Part shown: positions 1 to 8,398 of the stretch, in pieces
Position numbering within the stretch: the first letter of the stretch is position 1
Layout of the letters: every line of letters begins with the position of its first letter
NCBI GenBank assembly: GCA_002368355.1
Contig: AP018281.1
Coordinates: 2,480,001 to 2,544,000 of the forward strand
Source of the DNA: Chondrocystis sp. NIES-4102
GTDB taxonomy: Bacteria; Cyanobacteriota; Cyanobacteriia; Cyanobacteriales; Xenococcaceae
Length of the DNA: 64,000 bases
Direction: 5' to 3'
Translations under genes and position numbers: made by a program
The notes under the pieces: generated by a model
The model's database searches: none
What the model was told of the DNA's origin: nothing
Seen by the model: the letters and a program-made list of their open reading frames with translations, nothing else

Positions 1-39
1 TTTTCAACTCCATGACTTCTTTAGGTTGTCGCCTGCAAT

Positions 40-460
40 AACGGACAATTTGGGTGATTATCGGTTATTGGTGGTAGTAGGTAGGAGTCAGGAGGTAGCC
101 CTAAAGGATAAGCTATGTCTACGACAGCTACGCAACCGCAAATCCCACAAGGGGACAATGTAGGTAGTAGGTAGATCCTAGGGGCTACTAAGGATTGAGT
201 AACGAGTCAGGAGAAGCTAAAAGCTAAAAAATAATAGATATTATCGATTAAATTATTAATTAATCAAATAAAAAACGTTCCTTAATTATTTATGGCAATA
301 CCAGATAAAGTTAGGACATTTTTTTACTGATATCTACTAACTACTAACTACTACCTACTATCGTCACGTTCGCGCTTTGGTCGCCAAAGCAAGCGTGCGC
401 TCAGGGACGCTTTCCGCGCCTACTACCTACTACCTACTACCCAATCACCCTAACTGTCCT
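40..460. repeat. intergenic heptamer repeat cluster
   Basis: This gene-free stretch holds short tandem repeats of TAGTAGG (left, about 70-90 and 160-174) and the same heptamer in reverse orientation, CCTACTA (right, about 336-360 and 418-442). GAGTCAG and AGCTAAA heptamers lie near 198-228. A 45-nt module (100-144) recurs exactly at 39692-39736. The outer ends are similar in inverted orientation (GGACAATTTGGGTGATT near 43 against AATCACCCTAACTGTCC near 441), so the whole block looks like an inverted structure of about 0.4 kb. A hairpin GCTTTGG/CCAAAGC lies near 373-389. No gene is seen in 1-507. Confidence 0.8.
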
Positions 461-507
461 AATCTAATTTTGTACATTTATATTACTGACATAATACTTA
501 ATTCAAT

Positions 508-536
508 AAAAAAAGGCGGGTAGATCCCACCTCATA
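508..536 (-). terminator. rho-independent terminator of ndhH
   Basis: Read on the minus strand, GGTGGG and CCCGCC pair around the loop ATCTA (515-531), followed by a run of at least six T. It lies 24 bases beyond the ndhH stop, which suits a simple intrinsic terminator. Confidence 0.75.
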
Positions 537-559
537 AAAATAAGCTCAAATGCGATTAC

Positions 560-1744
560 TTAACGATCAACTGAACCCATAATAATATCAACACTACCAA
601 GAATCGGCATAATATCAGCTAATTTCACTCCTTTGAGCAATTCTGGTAATATTTGCAAATTATTAAAGTCAGGAGCGCGAATTTTCCAACGCCAAGGAAA
701 GACATTATCATTACCAACAATAAATATCCCTAATTCGCCTTTGCCACTTTCAAGACGAACATAATGTTCTCCTGCAGGAATTTTAAAAGTAGGTGCAACT
801 TTTTTAGCTACATACTGATATTCAAAGTCATTCCACTGCGACTTACGACCATCCGCTAGGCGTTTTGCCTCTAAGTTTTCATAAGCACCACCAGGAATAG
901 CTTTTAGTGCTTGACGAATAATCTTAACTGATTCTCGCATTTCACGGACTCGAACTAAGTAGCGAGCAAAACAATCCCCTGCTGTTTCCCACTGAACATC
1001 CCAATCAAAATCATCGTAACATTCATAGTGGTCTACTTTACGCAAGTCCCATTTAACGCCAGAAGCTCTTAACATCGGCCCTGATAAACCCCAGTTAATT
1101 GCTTGATCACGACTAATAGTACCTACTCCTTCTACACGACGGCGGAAAATTGGGTTATTAGTAATTAATTTTTCATATTCATCGACTTTAGGATCAAAAT
1201 AATCACAAAAATCTTCACATTTATCAATCCACCCGTAGGGTAAATCTACCGAGACACCACCAATACGGAAATAGTTATTATTAACTAATCTTTGACCAGT
1301 AGCAGCTTCCCATAGATCGTAGATTAACTCACGTTCACGGAAAATGTAGAAAAAGGGAGTTTGCGCTCCAACATCTGCCATAAACGGCCCTAACCACAAT
1401 AAATGATTAGCAATGCGGTTTAACTCTAGCATAATCACCCGAATATACTGAGCGCGTTTTGGTACTTCAATACCTGCCAGTTTTTCAGGTGCATTTACAG
1501 TAATTGCTTCATTAAACATTCCAGCAGCATAGTCCCAACGACTTACATAAGGAACATACATAACGCTGGTGCGACTTTCTGCAATTTTTTCCATTCCGCG
1601 ATGAAGATAACCAATTACGGGTTCGCAATCGATTACATCTTCCCCATCTAAAGTTACAATCAGACGTAAAACGCCGTGCATTGAGGGATGGTGCGGCCCC
1701 ATGTTCAGGATCATGGGTTCGGTTCTAGTTTCTATCTGTGCCAT
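560..1744 (-). CDS. ndhH: NAD(P)H-quinone oxidoreductase subunit H
   Basis: This is the 49-kDa-type subunit of the photosynthetic NDH-1 complex, which moves electrons from ferredoxin to plastoquinone in cyclic electron flow and respiration. It sits in the peripheral arm at the thylakoid membrane. The protein has 394 residues, the usual cyanobacterial length. It opens with the family signature [15 protein letters not shown] and includes [23 protein letters not shown] and the C-terminal DIIMGSVDR. It stands alone, with a terminator just downstream; the other NDH-1 gene here, ndhM, lies 3 kb away. Start at the ATG of [10 protein letters not shown]. The identification is secure. Confidence 0.97.
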   Translation of the reverse strand: MAQIETRTEPMILNMGPHHPSMHGVLRLIVTLDGEDVIDCEPVIGYLHRGMEKIAESRTSVMYVPYVSRWDYAAGMFNEAITVNAPEKLAGIEVPKRAQYIRVIMLELNRIANHLLWLGPFMADVGAQTPFFYIFRERELIYDLWEAATGQRLVNNNYFRIGGVSVDLPYGWIDKCEDFCDYFDPKVDEYEKLITNNPIFRRRVEGVGTISRDQAINWGLSGPMLRASGVKWDLRKVDHYECYDDFDWDVQWETAGDCFARYLVRVREMRESVKIIRQALKAIPGGAYENLEAKRLADGRKSQWNDFEYQYVAKKVAPTFKIPAGEHYVRLESGKGELGIFIVGNDNVFPWRWKIRAPDFNNLQILPELLKGVKLADIMPILGSVDIIMGSVDR

Positions 1745-1987
1745 AAATCAGCAATATTTCTTTGATTAAGAAATTTATTTTCCCTGCTACTATTAGTTAT
1801 CTATCTTATCGAGTTTCTGAACCTGATACGCACTCCTAGGTCAAAACTTCCCTGATTAATCGCTTGTTTTGCTCGGTTAAGTTTAAAATTTACAAGCAAT
1901 TTATAAGAAAGTTAATGATTGTTAAAGATTCTGTACCAAGTTTCTATTATGATAATTGATGAAAATCTTTAAGCGTGCATCAGGGCA

Positions 1988-3268
1988 ATGGTAGTTATTG
2001 AAGATAGAGTCACTTCTCTTTTAGAACCCTTTCAACGTTTCGGGGTAAATCTAGGTTTAGAAAGAATTAAAAAGCTACTAGCAGCCCTTGGTAATCCTCA
2101 AGAACAAGTCCCAATTATTCATGTCGCAGGTAGTAATGGCAAAGGTTCTGTCTGTGCTTATTTAGCATCTATATTGACTGAGGCAGGGTATCGGGTTGGA
2201 CGCTACACATCCCCTCATTTAGTAGATTGGACGGAAAGAATTCAATTAAATGGTAGAGCGATCGCTCCTTCTACTTTAGTTAGCATTATCCAAGATATTC
2301 AGGCTGTTATTGATCCAGATAGCGAAAGTCCCACTCAGTTTGAAGTAATTACCGCAGCAGCTTGGGTTTATTTTGCTCGTGAGCAAGTAGATGTGGCAGT
2401 TATAGAAGTGGGGTTAGGTGGTAGATTAGATGCTACTAACGTTTGCTCACGCCCTTTGGCTAGTATTATTACTTCTCTAAGTATGGAACATTGGCAACGT
2501 TTGGGCCCCACCCTGGCTGATATTGCTTGGGAAAAGGCAGGTATCATTAAACCTGATTGTCCCGTTATTGTCGGTCAAATACCCCCCGCAGCCCATGAAG
2601 TTGTCGCAGCTAGAGCGCAAGAATTAAACGCTCCTATTACTTGGGTAGAATCAGCTAAACCAGTTAATCTGGCTTTTAATAGTGATGTAAACTGGGCAAA
2701 ATACCAGGATTTAGAATACCCTTTACCTTTATTAGGGGATGTTCAGCTAAATAATTCGGCAAGTGCGATCGCTACTATTAAACTGCTACAACAGCAGGGA
2801 TGGTCTATACCTGACTTAGCTATTCAAACGGGAATGAATAAGACTCGTTGGTTAGGAAGACTACAATGGACTAACTGGAAAAATACTTCTTTCTTAATTG
2901 ATGGCGCGCATAACCCCGCAGCAGCGATCGCTTTAAGAAAATATGTTGATACCCTCCCTCAGCCTATAGTTTGGGTGATGGGAATGTTATCTACTAAAGA
3001 TCATCAAGATATTTTTCAGGCTTTACTCAGACCCCAAGATGAATTACATTTAGTCCCAGTTCCTGGACATAGTACTGCTGATCCACAAGAGTTAGCAACC
3101 TTAGCTCAAGAAGTTTGTCCCCTTTTAAGTAAGTGCCAAACCTACGACGATATTTTTATGGCTCTCGATAGTACCCTAGCTTCATCAGAGTCTAAAACAG
3201 TAGTTTTGTGTGGGTCTTTGTATTTAATTGGTTACTTTTTTCAAAACTCGAAGACAAAAGTTAGGTAG
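1988..3268 (+). CDS. folC: bifunctional folylpolyglutamate/dihydrofolate synthase
   Basis: FolC adds glutamate to dihydropteroate or folates using ATP, in the cytoplasmic folate pathway. The 426-residue protein has the Mur-ligase-like features HVAGSNGKGSVCAYLASIL (P-loop, about residues 44-62), GRYTSPHLVDWTERI, EVGLGGRLDATNV and IDGAHNPAA. The ATG at 1988 has a purine-rich CAGGG a few bases upstream. The last codons run into a TAGTAGG repeat: the final arginine and the stop codon are made from repeat sequence. The gene diverges from ndhH. Confidence 0.95.
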   Translation: MVVIEDRVTSLLEPFQRFGVNLGLERIKKLLAALGNPQEQVPIIHVAGSNGKGSVCAYLASILTEAGYRVGRYTSPHLVDWTERIQLNGRAIAPSTLVSIIQDIQAVIDPDSESPTQFEVITAAAWVYFAREQVDVAVIEVGLGGRLDATNVCSRPLASIITSLSMEHWQRLGPTLADIAWEKAGIIKPDCPVIVGQIPPAAHEVVAARAQELNAPITWVESAKPVNLAFNSDVNWAKYQDLEYPLPLLGDVQLNNSASAIATIKLLQQQGWSIPDLAIQTGMNKTRWLGRLQWTNWKNTSFLIDGAHNPAAAIALRKYVDTLPQPIVWVMGMLSTKDHQDIFQALLRPQDELHLVPVPGHSTADPQELATLAQEVCPLLSKCQTYDDIFMALDSTLASSESKTVVLCGSLYLIGYFFQNSKTKVR

Positions 3269-3535
3269 TAGGTAGTAGGGGTTGAGACAGAAGTTAATCA
3301 ATAAAAAGTAACGAGTTTGGAGTCTGGAGGAATTAACAGCTAAGAGCTAAGAGCCACCCTAACTATTTAGCTGTGCGTCAAAGCGGTGCATCGCAACATT
3401 TGCCGTGAGACGGCAAAAAATGGTCTTGGGGAGGGGCTGTCATCTGAGGTCTCCTCAGATGTTTATACGCCCTGTGGTTTCCCTCATGAGCGAATGCACC
3501 AAGAAGCTAATAGTCTAATAGCTAAAATATAAGAC
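3258..3535. repeat. heptamer repeats and palindrome-bounded module
   Basis: The spacer after folC begins with TAGTAGG repeats (3258-3280), then GAGTCTGGAG-like and AGCTAAGAGCTAAGAGC sequence. The module 3385-3500 is bounded by GGTGCAT and ATGCACC. It contains two perfect hairpins, TTTGCCGT-GAG-ACGGCAAA (3399-3417) and CATCTGAGG-TCT-CCTCAGATG (3441-3461), and the segment GGTTTCCCTC. A shorter relative of the module is at 31537-31582. No gene is seen. Confidence 0.75.
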
Positions 3536-3561
3536 ATCCTAAACACAACGACACCAATATA

Positions 3562-4578
3562 TTATGGTGTATTCCAGATGCGTTGATGATAATCTTCTAA
3601 TTTGGCATAAGGATCATTAGAGCTATGATCATGGTGATGATGATCGTGTCCGTGTCCGTGTCCATGTCCATGATGATGATCGTGTCCGTGTCCATCCAAA
3701 GCAGCCAGACGAAACTTACACATCTCACAATTCATACTAACTTGACCCAATTGCGCCTCAATTTCCCTTTCTCTAATTATCTGTAACAATTCAGGAGCAA
3801 TACCCATTTCAGGTAAACAATTAAAATCAATTTGAGGAAATTTTGCTGCTTGTTGGGCGGTAATTTGAAAAATCTTTTCCATCAAAGTACCTGTAAACAA
3901 GAAATAAGGCAAAACAATGACACGTTTGGGTTGATAAAGATAAGCTCGCTCAAAGCCAATATCAAGACGAGGGTGAGTAATACCAATAAAACAGGTTTCT
4001 ACAGTCTTATACCCACTACCTTCCCAAATAATACGAGCTAGTTTATAAACATCGCCATTGGCATCAGGATCGCTAGAGCCACGACCAACGAATAATAATA
4101 CAGTATCAGCACGAGAAATATTATGAGGATTATATTCTGGCTGATCCAATTGTGCCAAGCGATCGCGCCATAGATCGATAATTTTAGGGGTAATACCGAA
4201 ATGACGACCATAATTAAACTTTAGCTGGGGATATAATAAACGCGATCGATCTAATTCATTGGTAACGTCAAACTTATTATGTCTTGCAGCAAACAATAAA
4301 ATCGGTAAAGCTGTAATTTCTGTATAACCTTGTTCGACACAAGCTGCTACTCCTTCCTGAATAGATGGCTCTGTCAATTCTAAAAAACAGGGAATTACAG
4401 GACGAGAAGGATCTAACTTTTGATATTCTGTTACAAAATCGATAAAAGTTTGTCTACCTCGATCATTGCGCGTCCCGTGACCTATAGCAAGTAAGGGTCG
4501 AGTGTAGGGTAAAGCAGGAAGGGTGAGTGAATTAAAATTTGATTGAGCAAACGAACCAGTAGAATGAGTAATAACCAT
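3562..4578 (-). CDS. cbiX: sirohydrochlorin cobaltochelatase, CbiX long type
   Basis: This enzyme inserts cobalt (or possibly iron) into sirohydrochlorin, at the branch between cobalamin and siroheme synthesis. Of 338 residues, the N-terminal half carries [10 protein letters not shown] (33-42) and the second half [12 protein letters not shown] (165-176), the two CbiX/SirB repeats. Near the C-terminus is an MXCXXC motif (M282, C284, C287), known from Bacillus megaterium CbiX to hold an iron-sulfur centre. A histidine-rich tail (about 297-318) follows and probably binds metal. A cobalamin riboswitch directly upstream supports a role in cobalamin synthesis over siroheme. The ATG at 4578 follows a GAGGT ribosome site. 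Confidence 0.92.
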   Translation of the reverse strand: MVITHSTGSFAQSNFNSLTLPALPYTRPLLAIGHGTRNDRGRQTFIDFVTEYQKLDPSRPVIPCFLELTEPSIQEGVAACVEQGYTEITALPILLFAARHNKFDVTNELDRSRLLYPQLKFNYGRHFGITPKIIDLWRDRLAQLDQPEYNPHNISRADTVLLFVGRGSSDPDANGDVYKLARIIWEGSGYKTVETCFIGITHPRLDIGFERAYLYQPKRVIVLPYFLFTGTLMEKIFQITAQQAAKFPQIDFNCLPEMGIAPELLQIIREREIEAQLGQVSMNCEMCKFRLAALDGHGHDHHHGHGHGHGHDHHHHDHSSNDPYAKLEDYHQRIWNTP

Positions 4579-4605
4579 CTGTACCTCGCAGATCTGTAAA
4601 TTCGG

Positions 4606-4735
4606 TTTTTATTCATCGGTGGGCATTCTGACTAAGAGATGTAATTAACAGCATCTCATCACAGTTGCGGGACAGTGTTGGATTTACACCAAACTTTCCC
4701 CATTACTTCTAATGATTGTTTCCCATTAGAACCGA
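4606..4735 (-). promoter_or_regulatory. cobalamin riboswitch
   Basis: On the minus strand this leader contains the conserved core in order: TAATGGGGAAA, GGTGTAAATCC, ACTGTCCCGCAACTGTGA, then a hairpin GATGAGATGCTGTT..ACATCTC, and AGTCAGAATGCCC. These are the hallmarks of the adenosylcobalamin-sensing riboswitch. It ends about 30 bases before the chelatase start, so it probably controls ribosome access, though a terminator mechanism cannot be excluded. Confidence 0.93.
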
Positions 4736-4806
4736 TATTTTCCCATCATACTGTTAAGTCTGGCTGAGTAAATCAGGAATTAAGCTAAAGATTTAGCAAT
4801 TGATCC

Positions 4807-5163
4807 TTAAAAATATTTACCTTCAGTATCTGGGCTTTCCATACGTGGTAGACCCATACTATAGTTGCGTACCCTAGCACCTAGGTTATAATTAATTTCA
4901 CCCTTCATTAACAAAGAACGAATAAAGTGTTCTAGGTCTGAACCTATACGACGGAGATTATACTCACTCAAATCTTGGTCGTTATTTTCTTCTACATATT
5001 CATCAAATTTTCTATACACTTTTTGTAGTGCTTCTTCACTCCAGTTAAACTCATTATCAGGGTCAACATCTAGAGTCAGAACCTTATCGCTAGGAACTAA
5101 TTCATTATCTTTTACTTCGGCACTATAAATGCGGATATGACGGGTAGTGGATTTTACAAGCAT
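4807..5163 (-). CDS. ndhM: NAD(P)H-quinone oxidoreductase subunit M
   Basis: NdhM is a small, cyanobacteria/plastid-specific subunit of the NDH-1 peripheral arm. The 118-residue protein matches the family throughout: STTRHIRIYSAEVKDNELVP at the start, LTLDVDPDNEFNW, the central YNLRRIGSDLEHFIRSLL, and the C-terminal YSMGLPRMESPDTEGKYF. It lies between ppa and the cobalamin riboswitch on the same strand, and the 87-base gap from ppa allows co-transcription. Nothing is unusual in its sequence. Confidence 0.95.
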   Translation of the reverse strand: MLVKSTTRHIRIYSAEVKDNELVPSDKVLTLDVDPDNEFNWSEEALQKVYRKFDEYVEENNDQDLSEYNLRRIGSDLEHFIRSLLMKGEINYNLGARVRNYSMGLPRMESPDTEGKYF

Positions 5164-5250
5164 AATAAAACTGATTCAAAGATTATTTTTTACCTTGGTA
5201 TTGGTAGGGAAAATTGTTAAAACTCGCCTACCAAATATAATCATGCTAAT

Positions 5251-5760
5251 TTATTTATAAGCTTTGACGCATTCCTCAACCAAGGGGTTAACTGCATCAA
5301 CGTCTTTCCAGCCCAAAATTTCTGTAACTTTCTTCTCTAAATTTTTATAAGTTCTGAAAAACTCGGCAATCTCTTCTAAACGGTGAGGAGCAATATCTTT
5401 AATAGATTTAACCTCATTGTAACGAGGATCTTCGACTGGTACACAGAGAATTTTCTCATCGCGATCGCCACCGTCAATCATCTCTAACATCCCAATAGGT
5501 CTTGCAGCAATAACACAGCCAGCAAAAGTTGGTTCATCCATCAACACCATTCCATCTAAAGGATCGCCATCATCAGCTAAAGTATTGGGAACAAAACCAT
5601 AGTCATAAGGATACTTGACTGACGCAAAAAGAACACGATCTAAAGCAAAAGCGTTCATGTCTTTATCGAATTCGTATTTATTTTTACTTCCACCAGGAAT
5701 TTCAATTAAAACATTAATTACACCAGGTTTTGGCTGTGCTGGGATAAGGGATAAATCCAT
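5251..5760 (-). CDS. ppa: inorganic pyrophosphatase
   Basis: This is a soluble family I pyrophosphatase that hydrolyses pyrophosphate to phosphate and pulls biosynthetic reactions forward. Its 169 residues are the usual bacterial length. Visible motifs are [35 protein letters not shown] (metal-binding aspartates) and [20 protein letters not shown]. It is followed on the same strand by ndhM. The ATG at 5760 is the natural start of [13 protein letters not shown]. Confidence 0.96.
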   Translation of the reverse strand: MDLSLIPAQPKPGVINVLIEIPGGSKNKYEFDKDMNAFALDRVLFASVKYPYDYGFVPNTLADDGDPLDGMVLMDEPTFAGCVIAARPIGMLEMIDGGDRDEKILCVPVEDPRYNEVKSIKDIAPHRLEEIAEFFRTYKNLEKKVTEILGWKDVDAVNPLVEECVKAYK

Positions 5761-6120
5761 GAAATTCTCCGAATCTTAATCTGTTAACTTAAAAGTAAGA
5801 AATTTATACTCAAGAGTGATCATACTTCTGTGAGGATAATGATTTATTAAGTTTTTGATGCTTAATATCATCGTCATCAAGCATTTTACCTGATTAAGAA
5901 ACTAAATCTCGATTTTTATTGCGGTCGCGTCCCCCCTAACCTTTGGTTAACAATTCATTGAATTAAAATAACTTGGATGCTTATATCAGATTTATTGCAC
6001 AAATTATTGTGGACTGGGTATAAAAAAACTCTATTATTAATACGGTTTAAGTTTAAATTTATCCCTTAGAGTTATTTATTGATACAGTAAGAATAACCAC
6101 AGTATGTATATCTAAGAATA
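5761..6120. other. spacer with nothing recognised
   Basis: This AT-rich divergent spacer lies between ppa and the pterin dehydratase gene. I see no plausible gene, repeat or structured RNA in it. It presumably holds both promoters, but no convincing promoter pair can be singled out. Confidence 0.5.
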
Positions 6121-6468
6121 ATGACAGAACTTTTAGAGCAAAAATGCGTTCCCTGCACGGGTAGTTTACCACCAGCCACAGAAGCAGAAATCAATACCTA
6201 TAAACAGCAGATACCTGAGTGGGAAGTAATTACTGAAAATGGAGAATTACATCTACAAAGGGTTTATGAATTTCCTGATTTCCAAACAGCCTTAGCTTTT
6301 ACTAACTCAGTAGGGGAAATTGCCGAAGAACAAGGACATCATCCAGCCTTATTAACAGAATGGGGCAAAGTGACTTTAACTTGGTGGACTCACGCCGTTA
6401 ATGGACTTCATCAGAATGACTTTATTATGGCAGCAAAAAGCGATGCCCTACGAGCAAAGATTAAATAG
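6121..6468 (+). CDS. 4a-hydroxytetrahydrobiopterin dehydratase
   Basis: This is a pterin-4-alpha-carbinolamine dehydratase, which recycles oxidised pterin cofactor. The 115-residue protein has the family core: the central QGHHPALLTEWGKVTLTWWT and the following HAVNGLHQNDFIMAAK, supplying the HH, W and H residues of the active site. A cyanobacterial N-terminal extension with two cysteines (KCVPCTG) precedes the domain. It is convergent with the next gene; the 18-base gap leaves no room for a terminator. Confidence 0.93.
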   Translation: MTELLEQKCVPCTGSLPPATEAEINTYKQQIPEWEVITENGELHLQRVYEFPDFQTALAFTNSVGEIAEEQGHHPALLTEWGKVTLTWWTHAVNGLHQNDFIMAAKSDALRAKIK

Positions 6469-6486
6469 TTTATAGTTAGTACTCAA

Positions 6487-7887
6487 TTACTTATCCAACA
6501 ACTTTAGTTGCTGATTAATTCGAGTTTGGACTGTTTGTAATTCTCTTAAATTATTTAATTTACCACTATCAAAGCAGGCGTTAATTCTTCTTAGGGTTTT
6601 TTCTAATTGTTGAGCAAGATGCAAAGCCTGTTCACCGATTTTATTCAATTGTTGCTGTTCATAATCTTTTAAAGACTCGGCGCGCAAAATTTGAATAATT
6701 ACCTTTTCCTGTTGATTTTGTAATTTAAACTCCAAGCGTAATAAAATTCTCTCAAGCTCGTAAAACCTTTCTATAACAACTTTGTGAGGTTGAGCAGTAA
6801 TTTCTCCGCTAACTCGTGACATTCTCTTAATTTCGTCAATTAAAGAGCAAAAAAGAGGTAGAGGGATTTGATCTAAAGAAGATTGAACTACCTGATTTCG
6901 ATAGGCAAAAATACTACCGCGATCGCTATAGCGAGTAAGCTGTAATTGTTCTGTATGATATTTGAAAGTCTGTTCTAAAAGCTTATGCCACGATAACTGG
7001 GGTAATAATTCTGGTAAAAAATCCTTGGTTTGAGGTTCTAGTTCGATGATTACTTCTTCCTGATTTTCCTCCACCTCATTAATAATTGCCAATAAATCCA
7101 ATACTTGCTCTGGTTGTGAGGTTTCTTGCGCCAATAATTGAGCAGGATCACCACCAATAACCGTAGGCTTATCATCTAAATTGAAATTACGACTTTGAGG
7201 ACGAGTTGCTTCTTGTGGGATTTCATAGACAGTTGGGGTAGCATCCTGATTTCGTTTTCCTGATGGGTGTGGGGTTAAATCTAAATCCCTCAGAAAATCC
7301 AAGTCCGCAGGTAAATCAGGTAATTTTTGCTGAGGTTGATTAACACTAACTTCCTCAGTTGTAATAATAGTTGGGGCAGAGTCTTGTAATCTTCTAGAAT
7401 TTATAGGTGTAGACCCTAACTCAGATTCAATTACAGTTTTATTCTCATCGGTTGTAATAATAGTTGGGGCAGAGTCTTGTAATCTTCTAGAATTTATAGG
7501 TGTGGGCGCAGGCTCAGATTCAATTACAGTTTTATTCTCATCAATTCTTTGGGCTTTGGCTGGGTGTTGAAAATTCTGAGGATAATTAGCCAAAATAATC
7601 TGATGGGTTGCAAGATCAATTAATTTTAGATTTAGTTGATACTTAAAAACCTTGGCGATCGAATTAACAAATTTTAATGACTCCTCATTCCTAGGATCTA
7701 GCATTCCTAAAGTTAAATTACTACCTTGTAGCTGTATGGGTAAAACTTGGTAATGCCGACAGGAATCTATAGGAAATACTGTATCTATTAGATGAAAAAT
7801 CTCTTTACTGTTAGCAAGACAATCTGCGAACATTGCCGTTTGCAACTGCTCATCAGAGTTAAAATCATTATTAAATGGAGACATCAC
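6487..7887 (-). CDS. unknown protein with MshEN/GspE-N-like start and tandem repeat
   Basis: I do not recognise a function for this 466-residue protein. Residues about 15-105 (DTVFPIDSCRHYQVLPIQLQ, LTLGMLDPRNEESLKFVN) resemble the N-terminal domain of type II secretion/pilus ATPases, a fold that can bind cyclic-di-GMP, but no ATPase domain follows. The middle (about 110-260) is low in structure and holds two nearly identical 31-residue units (DNA 7358-7450 and 7451-7543). The C-terminal 150 residues are helical and charged, probably coiled coil. No signal peptide or membrane segment is seen. A role linked to pili is only a guess. Confidence 0.75.
   Translation of the reverse strand: MMSPFNNDFNSDEQLQTAMFADCLANSKEIFHLIDTVFPIDSCRHYQVLPIQLQGSNLTLGMLDPRNEESLKFVNSIAKVFKYQLNLKLIDLATHQIILANYPQNFQHPAKAQRIDENKTVIESEPAPTPINSRRLQDSAPTIITTDENKTVIESELGSTPINSRRLQDSAPTIITTEEVSVNQPQQKLPDLPADLDFLRDLDLTPHPSGKRNQDATPTVYEIPQEATRPQSRNFNLDDKPTVIGGDPAQLLAQETSQPEQVLDLLAIINEVEENQEEVIIELEPQTKDFLPELLPQLSWHKLLEQTFKYHTEQLQLTRYSDRGSIFAYRNQVVQSSLDQIPLPLFCSLIDEIKRMSRVSGEITAQPHKVVIERFYELERILLRLEFKLQNQQEKVIIQILRAESLKDYEQQQLNKIGEQALHLAQQLEKTLRRINACFDSGKLNNLRELQTVQTRINQQLKLLDK
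7358..7543 (-). repeat. 93-bp tandem duplication inside a gene
   Basis: Two in-frame copies of a 93-base unit (7358-7450 and 7451-7543) differ at only a few positions around 7411-7420 and 7504-7512. Each encodes SRRLQDSAPTIITT and ENKTVIES. The near identity points to a recent slippage duplication that keeps the frame. Confidence 0.9.
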
Positions 7888-8020
7888 GCCCTAACTTAGA
7901 AGTTTAGTAATAAAGAGACAATATAATTAATCTGGCAAGATCAATAATCTTAAATTACCCAATTTCCCCTCTAAGATTAGCAACAGGACTTAATTATGTG
8001 AGGAAGTATTAGGGATTTGG

Positions 8021-8152
8021 GTAGTAGGTAGTAGGTAGTAGGTGGTAGGTGGTAGGTAGTAGGTAGTAGGTAGTAGGTAGTAGGGGTTGAGTTACTAATT
8101 AAAAATCTAAAAGCCCAAAGCTAAAAGCTAAAGAGTCTGATAATAGGTAGTA
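8021..8152. repeat. TAGTAGG heptamer array
   Basis: This is the longest uninterrupted heptamer array in the window: about ten to eleven units of TAGTAGG (some TGGTAGG) at 8021-8095, followed by GGTTGAG and an AGCTAAA segment to about 8140. The rest of the 7888-8398 spacer is AT-rich and presumably holds the mrp promoter. No gene is seen in it. Confidence 0.88.
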
Positions 8153-8398
8153 ATGATCAGTGAAAAGCTAGTAAAAAAGAAAATAAACCCTTTCTAATAT
8201 TGTTAATCATTTCCTGCTTACCCTGGAAACAAGACAAGGTGTATCCTATGCCACTTAATATAAAATTACTGTGATCACTTAAGCATCAGATCATCAAAAT
8301 TGCGGACATTAACCCTTTACCTTGATAATTATAAGTAGGTAACAATACTTGGTTGTCAATTATACAAATTGCCATATTGCTTGGGAGTGAAAAAAATA

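Noticed and set aside
3832-4041. A plus-strand frame inside the chelatase gene
   Set aside because: It is antisense to a clearly conserved chelatase and has no motif of its own.
8021-8095. Possible CRISPR array
   Set aside because: The repeats are 7 bases long and contiguous with no unique spacers, so this is a simple tandem repeat.
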